A stretch of 64,000 nucleotides of DNA from Candidatus Poseidoniales archaeon (GCA_003602415.1 QQSK01000002.1:9993-73992); one strand, 5' to 3'. Shown: positions 44,527-53,802, counted from the first letter of the stretch. Made by a program: numbers and translations. The notes: generated by a model not told the origin, from the sequence alone.

Positions 44527-44532
44527 TATATC
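44527..44532 (-). promoter_or_regulatory. TATA-like element upstream of subtilase gene
   Basis: Minus strand GATATA, about 27 nt before the ATG at 44504, in the 83-nt gap to the DEAD-box gene. It supports a leaderless start at 44504 rather than at the ATG 44513. Inference from spacing. Confidence 0.4.
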
Positions 44533-44587
44533 AAACCCTGTTTGTTTAGAGTGAAACCCCTAAGCAATATCGAATGAAAATGAAAAA

Positions 44588-46099
44588 TCAGTTGCTATGA
44601 TTATTTCGAGATTTACGCTTGTTGTCTCCACCACGTCCACGGCTTCGACCAGGGCCTTTTGGTGGACGGTTGTTTCGATTGAATCTAGGTTTTCCTCCGC
44701 CGCCTGAACGACCACCAGAGCGACCGCCTGGACGGCCACCATCACGACCTCCGTCACGGCCTCCTGAACGACCTCCTGGACGGCCACCTCGATTATTACC
44801 CCTTGAACCTCGACTTCCACCTCGAGAGTCATCGTTTCCATTTCTTCTGCCGTAATGCTTTCTATCACGGTTTCGATTTCCACCATCGTTTGGTCGACCT
44901 CTTCGATCTTTACGATCTCTAGAATTACGGCCACCCCTTCTAGAAGACGAAGGGATGTGAGAAATTTCTTCATGTTGAATGACATCCTTGAATTCAGGAG
45001 TTGAGAATTTAATGTTCAATCCAACTTCCTTTTGGATCTTCGACCACTTTCCTTTCTGAGGATTTTGAACTAAACTGATAACGTTGCCAGAACCTCCAGC
45101 ACGAGCGGTTCTTCCGGAACGATGCTTGAACGCCTTTCCATTTTCAGGTGGGTCAAAGTGTACCACACAATGGACACCTTTGATGTCAAGGCCACGAGCT
45201 GCAACATCTGTTGCAACAATAGCATGAGTCTTGCCTTCTCCAAATTCTTCAACTGCCTGAGAACGCTTTCTTTGAGGCATTCCTCCGTGAATACTAGTAA
45301 CACGTAAACCTTCATTTTCTAATTCATCAGCAACTCTGTCTACGCCTGCTCTGGTTCGACAAAACACGAAACCTCGACCGGATTTGCGAATCGCTTCTGC
45401 CGTAATTCGGCTTTTCATTGAATTAGGCATCAACCAGAAATGATGATTCATTTCTGTAACTGATATTTCTTCAGGACCTATCTCGATTATTTGAGGGTCA
45501 TTTTGGTACTTATCCCTAATATGAGCAACTTCATCATCCAATGTTGCACTGAACATTATTGTTTGACGCTTAGGAGAACACTCTTCCAGAATTTGACATA
45601 CCGGTTCAGTGAATCCCATATCTGCCATTCTATCGGCTTCATCTAAGATGACGATTTCGACTTCATCCAAGAATACATTCTCTCTATCGATTAAATCTAA
45701 CAATCTTCCAGGACAAGCGACTACAACATCCACTCCTTTATCCAAGCGTCGAATCTGTTTAGAATATGAAACTCCACCATAAATTGGCATTACCTTGAGA
45801 TTTAATCCCCATGCAATTGGGTCTAAAACTCCATGAATCTGCTCTGCTAACTCACGTGTAGGTGTTAGAATCAGAGCTTTTGGTAAACTAGGTTCTCCCC
45901 TTCCCACTCTTTCGAGCATAGGGATACCGAATGCCAGAGTTTTACCACTGCCAGTTGGGGCTCTACAACAAACATCTCTACCCAACATCATGTCAGGAAT
46001 AGTTTCTCGCTGAACCTCAAATGGTTCATCGAAACCTGCTCTTTTGAGTTCATGGCTCATCTGAGCACTTATTCCTAAATCTGCAAATCGCACACTCAT
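44588..46099 (-). CDS. DEAD-box RNA helicase with RGG-rich tail
   Basis: 503 residues. Helicase core with Q motif (GFDEPFEVQRETIP), APTGSGKT (motif I), TPTRELAEQ (Ia), VILDEADRMADMGF (DEAD), SATLDDE, then HRSGRTARAGGSG (motif VI). About 120 C-terminal residues are low-complexity: RGG/GGR/RPGGRSGG repeats. Such tails bind RNA and can drive condensation; RhlE/DeaD-type helicases remodel ribosomal or messenger RNA, especially in cold. Start ATG at 46099 has GGGG eight bases upstream; ATG at 46105 is possible. Confidence 0.95.
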   Translation of the reverse strand: MSVRFADLGISAQMSHELKRAGFDEPFEVQRETIPDMMLGRDVCCRAPTGSGKTLAFGIPMLERVGRGEPSLPKALILTPTRELAEQIHGVLDPIAWGLNLKVMPIYGGVSYSKQIRRLDKGVDVVVACPGRLLDLIDRENVFLDEVEIVILDEADRMADMGFTEPVCQILEECSPKRQTIMFSATLDDEVAHIRDKYQNDPQIIEIGPEEISVTEMNHHFWLMPNSMKSRITAEAIRKSGRGFVFCRTRAGVDRVADELENEGLRVTSIHGGMPQRKRSQAVEEFGEGKTHAIVATDVAARGLDIKGVHCVVHFDPPENGKAFKHRSGRTARAGGSGNVISLVQNPQKGKWSKIQKEVGLNIKFSTPEFKDVIQHEEISHIPSSSRRGGRNSRDRKDRRGRPNDGGNRNRDRKHYGRRNGNDDSRGGSRGSRGNNRGGRPGGRSGGRDGGRDGGRPGGRSGGRSGGGGKPRFNRNNRPPKGPGRSRGRGGDNKRKSRNNHSN

Positions 46100-46156
46100 T
46101 GCCATTACCCCTAAACCGTGGCCGTCTGCCAACCCTATTTAGCATGGTCAGGTCAT

Positions 46157-48826
46157 TCAGTCCCAATCTAGCATACTGGGGGCCTCTAATGGTTTATCCA
46201 AATCCCATTCTTCTTGTTTAGATGCTGCTGGTTTTCTGAATTTTATGAACAAAACCAATCCTACTACTATCAGAGAAATAATCGACAAACTAACTATAAT
46301 TCCTGTCCATGAATCCATATTAGGATTGGTTGGGAAAGCGTCTACGGAATCTGCAACTCCATCACCATCGCTATCTTTTTTGCGACTTGGGTCAAGTGGC
46401 CAAATATCGGAATTATCACCTACGCCGTCACCATCGCTATCTTTGGTTTCGGATGAATCGTATGGGTCGAAATCAGTATTGTCTCCCACGCCATCATAGT
46501 CACTATCAACCCATTCTAGTGGGTCGTTTGGCCATGGATCACTATTGTCACCTACGCCATCCAAATCTGAGTCTATACATTCGGTAGAATCCAATGGGAA
46601 TGCATCACTGTTGTCTCCACAACCATCTAAATCAGAATCGTTCCACTCTAATTCGTCATTCGGGAATACATCATTATTATCTCCAAACCCATCCATGTCT
46701 GAATCTTGCCATTCGCTAGAATCATCTGGGAATGCATCTGAATTGTCACCAAATCCGTCACCATCTGAATCATACCAATCGTTGATGTCATCTGGGAATT
46801 GGTCTACATCATCAGAAAAACCATCTGAATCTCTATCAGGACATCCTTTCGGGAACAGAGATGTTCCATACTGATTTACACAAACGTCTGAATTATCACC
46901 GATTCCATCTAAATCGGAATCTTGCCATTCTGTTGGATCGTTTGGAAATGCGTCTGCATTGTCACCGACTTCATCATAATCAGAATCCATCCATTCTCTG
47001 GGGTCATACGGGAACGCATCGCTATTGTCGCCAAAGCCATCACTGTCACTATCTTTCCATTCTGAAGGGTCCATTGGGAATGCATCTTGGCCATCCCAAA
47101 CATTGTCATCATCACTATCCACATCAAATGGGTCACTGCCTGCTGCAGCTTCATCTTGATCTGATAAGCCATCTTGGTCATCATCTTCGTCTTCTTCATC
47201 ATGACATCCATCGTTATCAAAATCAAAACTATGAGCGCCGATTTGTCCTTTTGGACAATAATCCTCGACGTCTATGATTCCATCGTTATCATCATCATCA
47301 TCAACCAAGTCTATGCATCCATCATTGTCAAAATCAGGACCTGGCACATCTTCTGGACATGGGTCGATATCGTCGGTTAAACCATCACCATCGGTGTCTT
47401 TTTGATAATCTGCACATCCATTAGAATCTATAGAGTAGCCTTCTAAGGTTCCCAAACAGTCATCATCAGCATTTACAACTCCATCTGAATCTTCATCCTG
47501 CTGATACCAATCACAACCGTTTTGGTCAACTGATGATTTGTCATTTGTCCAATCACACAGATCGTTTATGTCTATGATTCCATCTCCATCGGTATCAGAA
47601 TCGCCAATATTCATGACTGCAAATTCTCCGATTATTCGATGCATTGTCGCAGTGGGATGAGCTCTATCGAAAAACAAGTATTGCTCTACATTCGAGACTA
47701 TGTTTGCACCTGAACCACAGATTGGTAATGGCACTAGAGGAACTGTTGAACCGCCCGTACAGGCTTGGTCTTGGACGTTTGTGATCCCCACATGTTCAGC
47801 ATTGTTTACAATTTGATGAAATAGAGTCCATGCATCGATTAGAGTGATATCCAGATTCATTGAACTAGTCAAATTGTTTACCTCTTGTGCTAACTTCCCG
47901 TTATACGTGATTACATCGCTAGCCATAGTTGATTGTTGAGTGGCAGAACGTGATGCTCCCTCAGGAGTTAATTCCAATGGTGGAAGATTGGCAACTACAA
48001 ACCTAGACGCACCTGCAAGAGCAAGTGCTCTGATGTGTGATGCCATGTTCTGACTAATCAAATCTGGATTTCCAGTTCCATACAAGAAGTCATTTCCTCC
48101 AGCCCAAATGAACACGACATCTGAAGCCGAGAAATTTGATTGAACATTCGCAAGATAATTGTTAATCTGTGAGCCAGTATTAGGTAAAGTCAGGTAAGAA
48201 TATCCCTGTCCGGTTTGTGAACCACCAAATGCTCGATTATCACCTGCTGCAGTGCCGTCACCAAAGGTAGTAGTCAATCCAAAAGAATCTGAAACATGTT
48301 CAATCCAAACCGGACCATTAGAGAACCGTCCTTGCCAATAAGGCGGAGAAGAGAACACTGCGGACACAATAGCACTCGAATTACCGTTACCCATATCGGA
48401 TAGAGAGTCACCAAAAATAACAAGGTTCGAGGCAGGTTCTAGTAAAGAATTTTGAAGAACTGTAAATGGCAGATTATCTGTTGCAATCGTACTATCAAGA
48501 GTCACTTCGATCGAAAGGTCATAGTATCTGCCACCAGAATAAAATTGACTCATATTGATTGGCACAATATGGGTTGAGCCACCCATCTGAAACACAGTAC
48601 TTCCATTCAACACAATTCCATTTTCATCGCTTAATTCCCACTCCAAGACAATATCTCGGTTGAAAGGAGCCCCTGTAATGTAGGCTTCAGCCTGAATTAT
48701 ATCGTCGGACGACCATAGGTTATCGTTCATAGTTAGTTGAGCAGTCATCGCTCTACCAGATGTTGCTTCAACATTTACTGGTAAGTTTGAAACCAAGAGA
48801 ATCAGCACCAGTAGTCTGACTCGCAT
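46157..48826 (-). CDS. Surface GDSL esterase/lipase with TSP3 repeats and anchor
   Basis: 889 residues. Signal peptide ending NVEATSGR, a short beta domain, then a GDSL hydrolase of the thermolabile-hemolysin type: IFGDSLSDMGNGNS (block I, Ser), AFGGSQTGQGYSYL, WAGGNDFLYG (block III) and FFDRAHPTATMH (Asp-x-x-His). Residues about 408-838 are TSP3 calcium-binding repeats (DSDGFGDNSDAFPDD). One transmembrane helix (IIVSLSIISLIVVGLVLFI) and a short acidic tail ending APSMLDWD. Probably a surface lipase or esterase stiffened by calcium. GGGGGTTC precedes the ATG. Confidence 0.9.
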   Translation of the reverse strand: MRVRLLVLILLVSNLPVNVEATSGRAMTAQLTMNDNLWSSDDIIQAEAYITGAPFNRDIVLEWELSDENGIVLNGSTVFQMGGSTHIVPINMSQFYSGGRYYDLSIEVTLDSTIATDNLPFTVLQNSLLEPASNLVIFGDSLSDMGNGNSSAIVSAVFSSPPYWQGRFSNGPVWIEHVSDSFGLTTTFGDGTAAGDNRAFGGSQTGQGYSYLTLPNTGSQINNYLANVQSNFSASDVVFIWAGGNDFLYGTGNPDLISQNMASHIRALALAGASRFVVANLPPLELTPEGASRSATQQSTMASDVITYNGKLAQEVNNLTSSMNLDITLIDAWTLFHQIVNNAEHVGITNVQDQACTGGSTVPLVPLPICGSGANIVSNVEQYLFFDRAHPTATMHRIIGEFAVMNIGDSDTDGDGIIDINDLCDWTNDKSSVDQNGCDWYQQDEDSDGVVNADDDCLGTLEGYSIDSNGCADYQKDTDGDGLTDDIDPCPEDVPGPDFDNDGCIDLVDDDDDNDGIIDVEDYCPKGQIGAHSFDFDNDGCHDEEDEDDDQDGLSDQDEAAAGSDPFDVDSDDDNVWDGQDAFPMDPSEWKDSDSDGFGDNSDAFPYDPREWMDSDYDEVGDNADAFPNDPTEWQDSDLDGIGDNSDVCVNQYGTSLFPKGCPDRDSDGFSDDVDQFPDDINDWYDSDGDGFGDNSDAFPDDSSEWQDSDMDGFGDNNDVFPNDELEWNDSDLDGCGDNSDAFPLDSTECIDSDLDGVGDNSDPWPNDPLEWVDSDYDGVGDNTDFDPYDSSETKDSDGDGVGDNSDIWPLDPSRKKDSDGDGVADSVDAFPTNPNMDSWTGIIVSLSIISLIVVGLVLFIKFRKPAASKQEEWDLDKPLEAPSMLDWD
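46315..47605 (-). repeat. TSP3-like repeat array in GDSL esterase gene
   Basis: About 1.3 kb of degenerate tandem repeats coding for DSDxDGxGDNSDAFPxDPxEW. Units of roughly 69 nt are clearest between 46380 and 47080. Same unit type as at 39058-40490 but on the other strand and in another protein, so recombination between them would invert the segment. Confidence 0.85.
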
Positions 48827-48920
48827 GAACCCCCATTAAGACTCAACTAATTAGTAACACTCATCAAAAGGTTTGAGAGAAATTACAGAACTCAATATAC
48901 AATTAATCGATGGCAAGTGC

Positions 48921-49439
48921 ATGGCGAGAGCAGTATTGGGAGGAGGATGTTTCTGGTGTGTCGAGGGTGCTTACAAGGACATGAAGGGTATCAAATCAGC
49001 ATTACCAGGATATGCTGGAGGTCATGACCCCAATCCAAATTACAACTCGGTTTGTAATGGCTCAACAGGGCACGCAGAAGTTGTTGAGATTATTTTTGAT
49101 GATTCAGTAATTTCATACGAAACTATTCTAGAGGTGTTTTTCACTGTTCATGACCCAACTCAAATGAATAGACAAGGAAATGACATAGGAACTCAATACC
49201 GTTCAGTGATCTATTATCTAAATGATGAACAAAAGTTGACAGCTGACAAAGTTCGAGATGATTTCCAAAAATACTTTGATGATGAAATCGTTACTGAAAT
49301 CGAAGAATTGTCAAACTACCATGAAGCAGAAGAATATCACCATAATTACTTCCAACTTAATCCAGGAAACGGTTACTGTCAGATGGTTGTAGCACCCAAA
49401 TTGGCAAAAGTACGCAGAAAATTGACTCATCTTTACTGA
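48921..49439 (+). CDS. msrA: Peptide methionine sulfoxide reductase A
   Basis: Repairs oxidised methionine (S-sulfoxide). 172 residues with the catalytic motif GGGCFWCVEGAYKDM near the N-terminus and the family blocks YAGGHDPNPNYNSVCNGSTG, GHAEVVEI, HDPTQMNRQGNDIGTQYRS and HHNYFQLNPGNGYC, the last with a further Cys. ATG at 48921 (MARAVLGGGCFWC) is chosen; the frame opens 16 codons upstream but the family begins here. Oxidative-damage repair fits a surface-water aerobe. Confidence 0.96.
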   Translation: MARAVLGGGCFWCVEGAYKDMKGIKSALPGYAGGHDPNPNYNSVCNGSTGHAEVVEIIFDDSVISYETILEVFFTVHDPTQMNRQGNDIGTQYRSVIYYLNDEQKLTADKVRDDFQKYFDDEIVTEIEELSNYHEAEEYHHNYFQLNPGNGYCQMVVAPKLAKVRRKLTHLY

Positions 49440-49458
49440 TGGGCATTATTTTGAGCCA

Positions 49459-49473
49459 CACCCCTTCGGGGTG
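49459..49473. other. GC-rich hairpin just before P5C dehydrogenase start
   Basis: CACCCC, loop TTC, GGGGTG: a perfect 6-bp inverted repeat 3 nt before the ATG at 49477 and overlapping a possible GTG start at 49471. It could hinder or tune translation initiation or end the msrA transcript 20 nt behind it. Similar hairpins: 20317-20336 and 25417-25433. Confidence 0.4.
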
Positions 49474-49476
49474 AAC

Positions 49477-51108
49477 ATGGTGAACAATGTAGTTACACCC
49501 CCGACCCCTGTTAATGAGCCAATTCTTGGATACCTTCCTGGTAGCGAAGAAAGAAAATTATTGAGAGAAGAATTGGACCGACAAGAGAGCGAAATTATTG
49601 AAATTCCATGTATCATAAATGGTGAAGAAGTGTTCACTGGAGATATTGTTGAACAGGTAATGCCTCATGACCACAGCCATGTAATCGCTAGAGTACACAT
49701 GGCTGGTGAAGAAGAAGTCAATGCTGCAATTCAGTCTTCTTTAGACGCACACAAGATGTGGTCTACTATGCCATGGGAGGCTCGTTGTGCTATTTTCTTG
49801 AAGGCTAGTGAATTGCTTGCAGGCCCGAGAAGAGCTGAGATAAACGCATCAACAATGCTCAATCAATCCAAGACTTGTCACCAAGCAGAAATTGATTCTG
49901 CTTGTGAGTTAATTGATTTCTGGAGATTTAACAGCGATTACTGTAGACAGATCTACGAAGATTTGCAGCCTCCTGTTTCCCCATCAAGCATGTGGAATAC
50001 AAGCGAAGTCCGCCCATTGGAAGGGTTCGTTTTCAGTGTCACACCATTCAATTTCAGCAGTATTGCTGCTAACCTTCCATCAAGTGCTGCAATTATGGGC
50101 AACACCGGAGTTTGGAAGCCATCGAGGAACTCCTATGTCTCGAATTATAGATTAATGAAACTCATGATGGATGCAGGCCTTCCAGCGGGTGTAATCAATT
50201 TCATACCAGGTAAAGCAAGCTTGGTTGGAGACATTTGTATGTCCCATCCTGAACTGGCAGGGGTTCACTTCACTGGGTCAACTGCAGTATTCAGGAAAAT
50301 GTGGAAAGATATTGCTAACAACCTTGAGAATCTGAAATCATATCCACGTATTGTCGGTGAAACTGGAGGTAAAGATTTCATTGTCGCACATCCAGATTGT
50401 GACAAGAGAGCACTTACTGTTGCTCTACTTAGAGGGGCTTTTGAATTCCAAGGACAGAAATGTAGTGCTGCAAGTAGAGCTTACATTCCAGAAAGTGTTT
50501 GGGATGCGATTAAGGACGAGTATTGCAATGAAGTATCGAAAATCACAATGGGTGACCCAAGGGATTTCTCTAACTTCATGTCTGCAGTTATCGACAGGAA
50601 GTCATTTGACAATATCGTAGGATACATCGATCGAGCAAAAGAAGACTCAGGATGTGAAATTGTTACTGGAGGAAATTATGATGACTCAACAGGATATTTC
50701 ATCGAGCCAACCACGATAATTTGTAAGGATTCAAGATACGAAAGTATGTCTGAAGAGATATTTGGTCCTGTATTGTCTATCCACATATATCCTGACGATG
50801 ACTTTGAGAGAATTTTGGAAGTCTGTGACTCAACTTCAGAATACGCACTTACTGGTTCCATCTTCGCCACAGATAGAACACATATCGAAACTGCATTGGC
50901 GGCTTTGAGATTTAGTGCTGGTAATTTCTATATCAATGACAAACCAACTGGTGCAGTAGTGGGTCAGCAACCGTTTGGTGGTGCAAGAGGAAGCGGAACA
51001 AACGACAAGGCAGGCTCACCTCTGAATCTACTAAGATGGGTAAGTCCAAGATCGATTAAGGAGACTTTCGCTCCTCCTCATCAGTGGACTTATGGATTCT
51101 TGAATTGA
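49477..51108 (+). CDS. pruA: 1-pyrroline-5-carboxylate dehydrogenase
   Basis: Oxidises glutamate semialdehyde to glutamate in proline/arginine breakdown, NAD-dependent. 543 residues, closest in pattern to the mitochondrial/bacterial P5CDH group: LGYLPGSEERKLLREELDRQ at the N-terminus, SVTPFNFSSIAANLPSSAAI, HFTGSTAVFRKM, VGETGGKDFIVAHPD (general base Glu), EFQGQKCSAASRAY (catalytic Cys) and EEIFGPVLSIHIY. No proline dehydrogenase lies nearby. GTG at 49471 is an alternative start; ATG at 49477 is preferred. Overlaps the convergent gene by 19 nt. Confidence 0.93.
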   Translation: MVNNVVTPPTPVNEPILGYLPGSEERKLLREELDRQESEIIEIPCIINGEEVFTGDIVEQVMPHDHSHVIARVHMAGEEEVNAAIQSSLDAHKMWSTMPWEARCAIFLKASELLAGPRRAEINASTMLNQSKTCHQAEIDSACELIDFWRFNSDYCRQIYEDLQPPVSPSSMWNTSEVRPLEGFVFSVTPFNFSSIAANLPSSAAIMGNTGVWKPSRNSYVSNYRLMKLMMDAGLPAGVINFIPGKASLVGDICMSHPELAGVHFTGSTAVFRKMWKDIANNLENLKSYPRIVGETGGKDFIVAHPDCDKRALTVALLRGAFEFQGQKCSAASRAYIPESVWDAIKDEYCNEVSKITMGDPRDFSNFMSAVIDRKSFDNIVGYIDRAKEDSGCEIVTGGNYDDSTGYFIEPTTIICKDSRYESMSEEIFGPVLSIHIYPDDDFERILEVCDSTSEYALTGSIFATDRTHIETALAALRFSAGNFYINDKPTGAVVGQQPFGGARGSGTNDKAGSPLNLLRWVSPRSIKETFAPPHQWTYGFLN

Positions 51109-51398
51109 TTAGGCAATCTACCTTTGGATTCTAGGGCTGTTTTCACCTTAGGTGTGAGTAATTGCACATCTCTATTTTTTGCTACAAGAGATAGCAGATA
51201 CCATCCAATAGAGAGAATAGGTGTAGAGATTAGAAGAGTTATTGCAACCCACATAACCAGATTTTCACTAGATGACTGCCAAGACCACCAACCTACCAAG
51301 ACCAAAGTCACAACAAGGAATATTCTAGAGGCCTCACTTGGAGTAGACCATCCTCGATGATCGATTCTAGGAGCGAATAACCAATTTAGCCATCCCAT
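51090..51398 (-). CDS. Small two-helix membrane protein
   Basis: 102 residues: an N-terminal polar/basic part with tryptophans (GWLNWLFAPRIDHRGW), two transmembrane helices (about 25-42 and 48-70) and a basic cytoplasmic end. No family recognised. It overlaps the 3' end of the P5C dehydrogenase gene on the other strand by 19 bases. The coding nature is supported by a sensible start (ATG) and membrane-protein pattern, not by homology. Confidence 0.6.
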   Translation of the reverse strand: MGWLNWLFAPRIDHRGWSTPSEASRIFLVVTLVLVGWWSWQSSSENLVMWVAITLLISTPILSIGWYLLSLVAKNRDVQLLTPKVKTALESKGRLPNQFKNP

Positions 51399-51575
51399 GA
51401 AACTGATTTGCCAATTTAATTAATGAATGAGTGTTTTTTCACCGGATGGTTAATCCCCGAAGGAGAATAGCAACAATCCCTGCGATGATGAGCGCACTTG
51501 AGCGGACTGCTGTTTCAGTGACGAGTGATGGGCGAACTGAGCGGGGACAAACAAATTCGATATGGATGTGAGGCA

Positions 51576-52949
51576 ATGTATGGAGCGGTTATTCCACTAT
51601 CACCTCCACCGAAAAATCTAGCATTTGCAAGCCAATCCTCTTCATGGAGCGTTATCTGGAGAATGCTTGGAATTGTTGTACTTCTGTATATTCTAGCTCA
51701 ATTTGCTGTTACAGCTATTTTCGGATTATATATTGGCGACTCGGCCTTGGCGATATTTTCAATGATTTGTATGATTCCGTTATTGTTGATTTTCATTTTT
51801 TCTAGAAGACCAAAATTAACTCATGTGATTATGGCATCTCCAGATGCACAAGGAAGTACCCAACACCATATCAATAATTCAAGAATGTTATTCACGCCAG
51901 TTCCAACAAAGTTCTCTCATCATTTGGTACGTGATTCACCACCGTTAGAGATGCCTCCAACATCTACACTTTGGATTGTGTTTTCGTTAACCGTAATTAC
52001 CGCATTTTTGGGAATGTTACCAGTCTTCATTAGCGATGAACCTTTGTGGATTCTTCTTGCAGTTCTTGTAGGAGTTCCCGCTTGGCTGTTCGGATTTTCT
52101 TTACCTGTACATGCATGGTGGGCTTTCTCAACCAGACATTTTCAATTGATGACAACGAAATCTGAAGGGGAAAAGATGCTTATCGCAGGTATGCTTTCAA
52201 CGATACCAGCAATAGTAATCAACTCCTTACTTTTCCCTTTATTGTTAATTCTAGTAGGAATAGAATCAATGGACCCTGGGACATTAGGAGAATTTTTGAT
52301 ACTTGCAGTCAGTGCTCCGGTAGGAGAAGAATTGTGTAAAGCAGCATTTGTTTTCAGCTTGTACAAAATGATAGACTCTCCAAAAAGAGGATTCCAAATC
52401 GGTTTCTCAGTGGGTCTAGGATTTGCATTACTTGAAAATCTACAATACATCATGTTTTCACTTACAGGTGGGCCTGTTGCTTATTCACTAACTGCAGTAG
52501 TAAGAGGGATTGGCTCGATCCCGGGTCACGCCTTTTGGACTGGATTATCAGGCGTATCAATAGGCTGGTATCTATGTTTGAAGCGAGGTGTTGCCCCTCA
52601 AAAACTGCAAGAAGATTCTACCACTTGGGTAGTATTTGATGGCAAAACCGGACAGATGGTAAACACACAAAAAGAATTGACGAGTTTTGGAAGAACGATT
52701 AGAGGTTGGTTGTACAAGCCTTACGAAAAAACCTGGTCTTTACCTACAAACCCAATCATTGGAATTTCATTAGCAATGGTTGGACATTCTCTATGGAACG
52801 GTACCAGTTGGTTAGTATCTTACTTATTCCTAGAAACCGATTTATTGGTACAATTCATAGCCTCTATTGCTTGGACTGCATTTATGATTGGTTTCCTGTG
52901 GTATCTAGGAAGAGAGATATTGGCAGCAGTAATGCACCTACCGTCATAA
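51576..52949 (+). CDS. PrsW-family intramembrane protease-like protein
   Basis: 457 residues, about eight to nine transmembrane segments. The glutamyl protease motif of PrsW is present: SAPVGEELCKAAFVFSLYK (EExxK), GLGFALLENLQYI (ALLEN) and GHAFWTGLSG plus a late GHSLWNGTS, the histidine-bearing helices. PrsW in Bacillus cleaves anti-sigma factor; in archaea the substrate is unknown. The frame opens at a GTG (51525), but ATG at 51576 follows GTGAGGCA and is preferred. The family call is confident, the substrate unknown. Confidence 0.86.
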   Translation: MYGAVIPLSPPPKNLAFASQSSSWSVIWRMLGIVVLLYILAQFAVTAIFGLYIGDSALAIFSMICMIPLLLIFIFSRRPKLTHVIMASPDAQGSTQHHINNSRMLFTPVPTKFSHHLVRDSPPLEMPPTSTLWIVFSLTVITAFLGMLPVFISDEPLWILLAVLVGVPAWLFGFSLPVHAWWAFSTRHFQLMTTKSEGEKMLIAGMLSTIPAIVINSLLFPLLLILVGIESMDPGTLGEFLILAVSAPVGEELCKAAFVFSLYKMIDSPKRGFQIGFSVGLGFALLENLQYIMFSLTGGPVAYSLTAVVRGIGSIPGHAFWTGLSGVSIGWYLCLKRGVAPQKLQEDSTTWVVFDGKTGQMVNTQKELTSFGRTIRGWLYKPYEKTWSLPTNPIIGISLAMVGHSLWNGTSWLVSYLFLETDLLVQFIASIAWTAFMIGFLWYLGREILAAVMHLPS

Positions 52950-53037
52950 TTAATCACGTAATCAAACACTTATTCTGACTCAAAAATAGGGGCAAGGTAT
53001 AGACGGTGTTTCCCGTCGCATTGAAAGAGGCAGAGTG

Positions 53038-53778
53038 ATGATTGACATCATGGAACCTGGTTTAACAGAGGGTAATCTCTGGGTAACGTTTGGTATCGTA
53101 GGCGTCCTTGTCCTAATCTCTGAGAAGTACAGAGTCTTAGATAGGTTAGGCGTTTATGCTGCTGCTGCATTAGGTTTGATCGTTGGAGGATTAGGTCATT
53201 GGACTTGGCTAGTCATTCTACTAGGATTCTTAGGCACATCTCACAAAGCCACAAAATGGAGATTTGATGAAAAGGCTGAGAAGGGTCTGTGTGAATCGAT
53301 TGATGGGCACAGAAGTTGGGGCAATGTCGTAGCGAATGGTGGACTTCCAGGATTAGTCGCAATTATCGCATGGTACTTAGGAGATCATGATAACGGGCTT
53401 TGGATATTCTCTGCTTCGGTTGCAGTAGCTGCTGCAGATACTTTCGCATCAGAAATTGGTTGCCTAGACGACCGTGTTAGAATGATTACTACGATGAAGA
53501 AATGCGAGCCAGGGATCAATGGAGGATTTTCTCCAAATGGGCAAATAGCGGCGGCAGTCGGTTCTACAGTAATTGCAGTTTTAGCATTCCTATCCCAGCA
53601 AGACTTCGAATTGGCTTGCTTGGTTGCGATTATTGGATGGCTTGGTTGTCAAGTTGACAGTCTTCTGGGTGCTCTTCTTGAAAACCGTGGAATGATGACA
53701 AAAGGCACAGTAAATGCAGCAGCGATAACCTTTGGAATTATCACTATGTGGTGGTACCTAGGATTCCCACATCTATGA
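53038..53778 (+). CDS. DUF92/TMEM19-family membrane protein
   Basis: 246 residues with about six membrane segments. Recognised by HRSWGNVVANGGLPGLVAI, AVAAADTFASEIGCLDDRVR and VDSLLGALLENRG, the DUF92 signatures shared with plant VTE6 phytyl-phosphate kinase and TMEM19. A prenyl-phosphate kinase role is possible in an archaeon that builds isoprenoid lipids, but not shown. ATG at 53038 has GAGG seven bases upstream and overlaps a GTG. Confidence 0.88.
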   Translation: MIDIMEPGLTEGNLWVTFGIVGVLVLISEKYRVLDRLGVYAAAALGLIVGGLGHWTWLVILLGFLGTSHKATKWRFDEKAEKGLCESIDGHRSWGNVVANGGLPGLVAIIAWYLGDHDNGLWIFSASVAVAAADTFASEIGCLDDRVRMITTMKKCEPGINGGFSPNGQIAAAVGSTVIAVLAFLSQQDFELACLVAIIGWLGCQVDSLLGALLENRGMMTKGTVNAAAITFGIITMWWYLGFPHL

Positions 53779-53802
53779 TGTGGGTTCTTCTACCCCTAAC
53801 GC

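Noticed and set aside
44560..44985. 141-codon frame overlapping the DEAD-box tail
   Set aside because: Val/Glu-rich translation of the GGN repeat in another frame; a by-product of the RGG-coding repeats.
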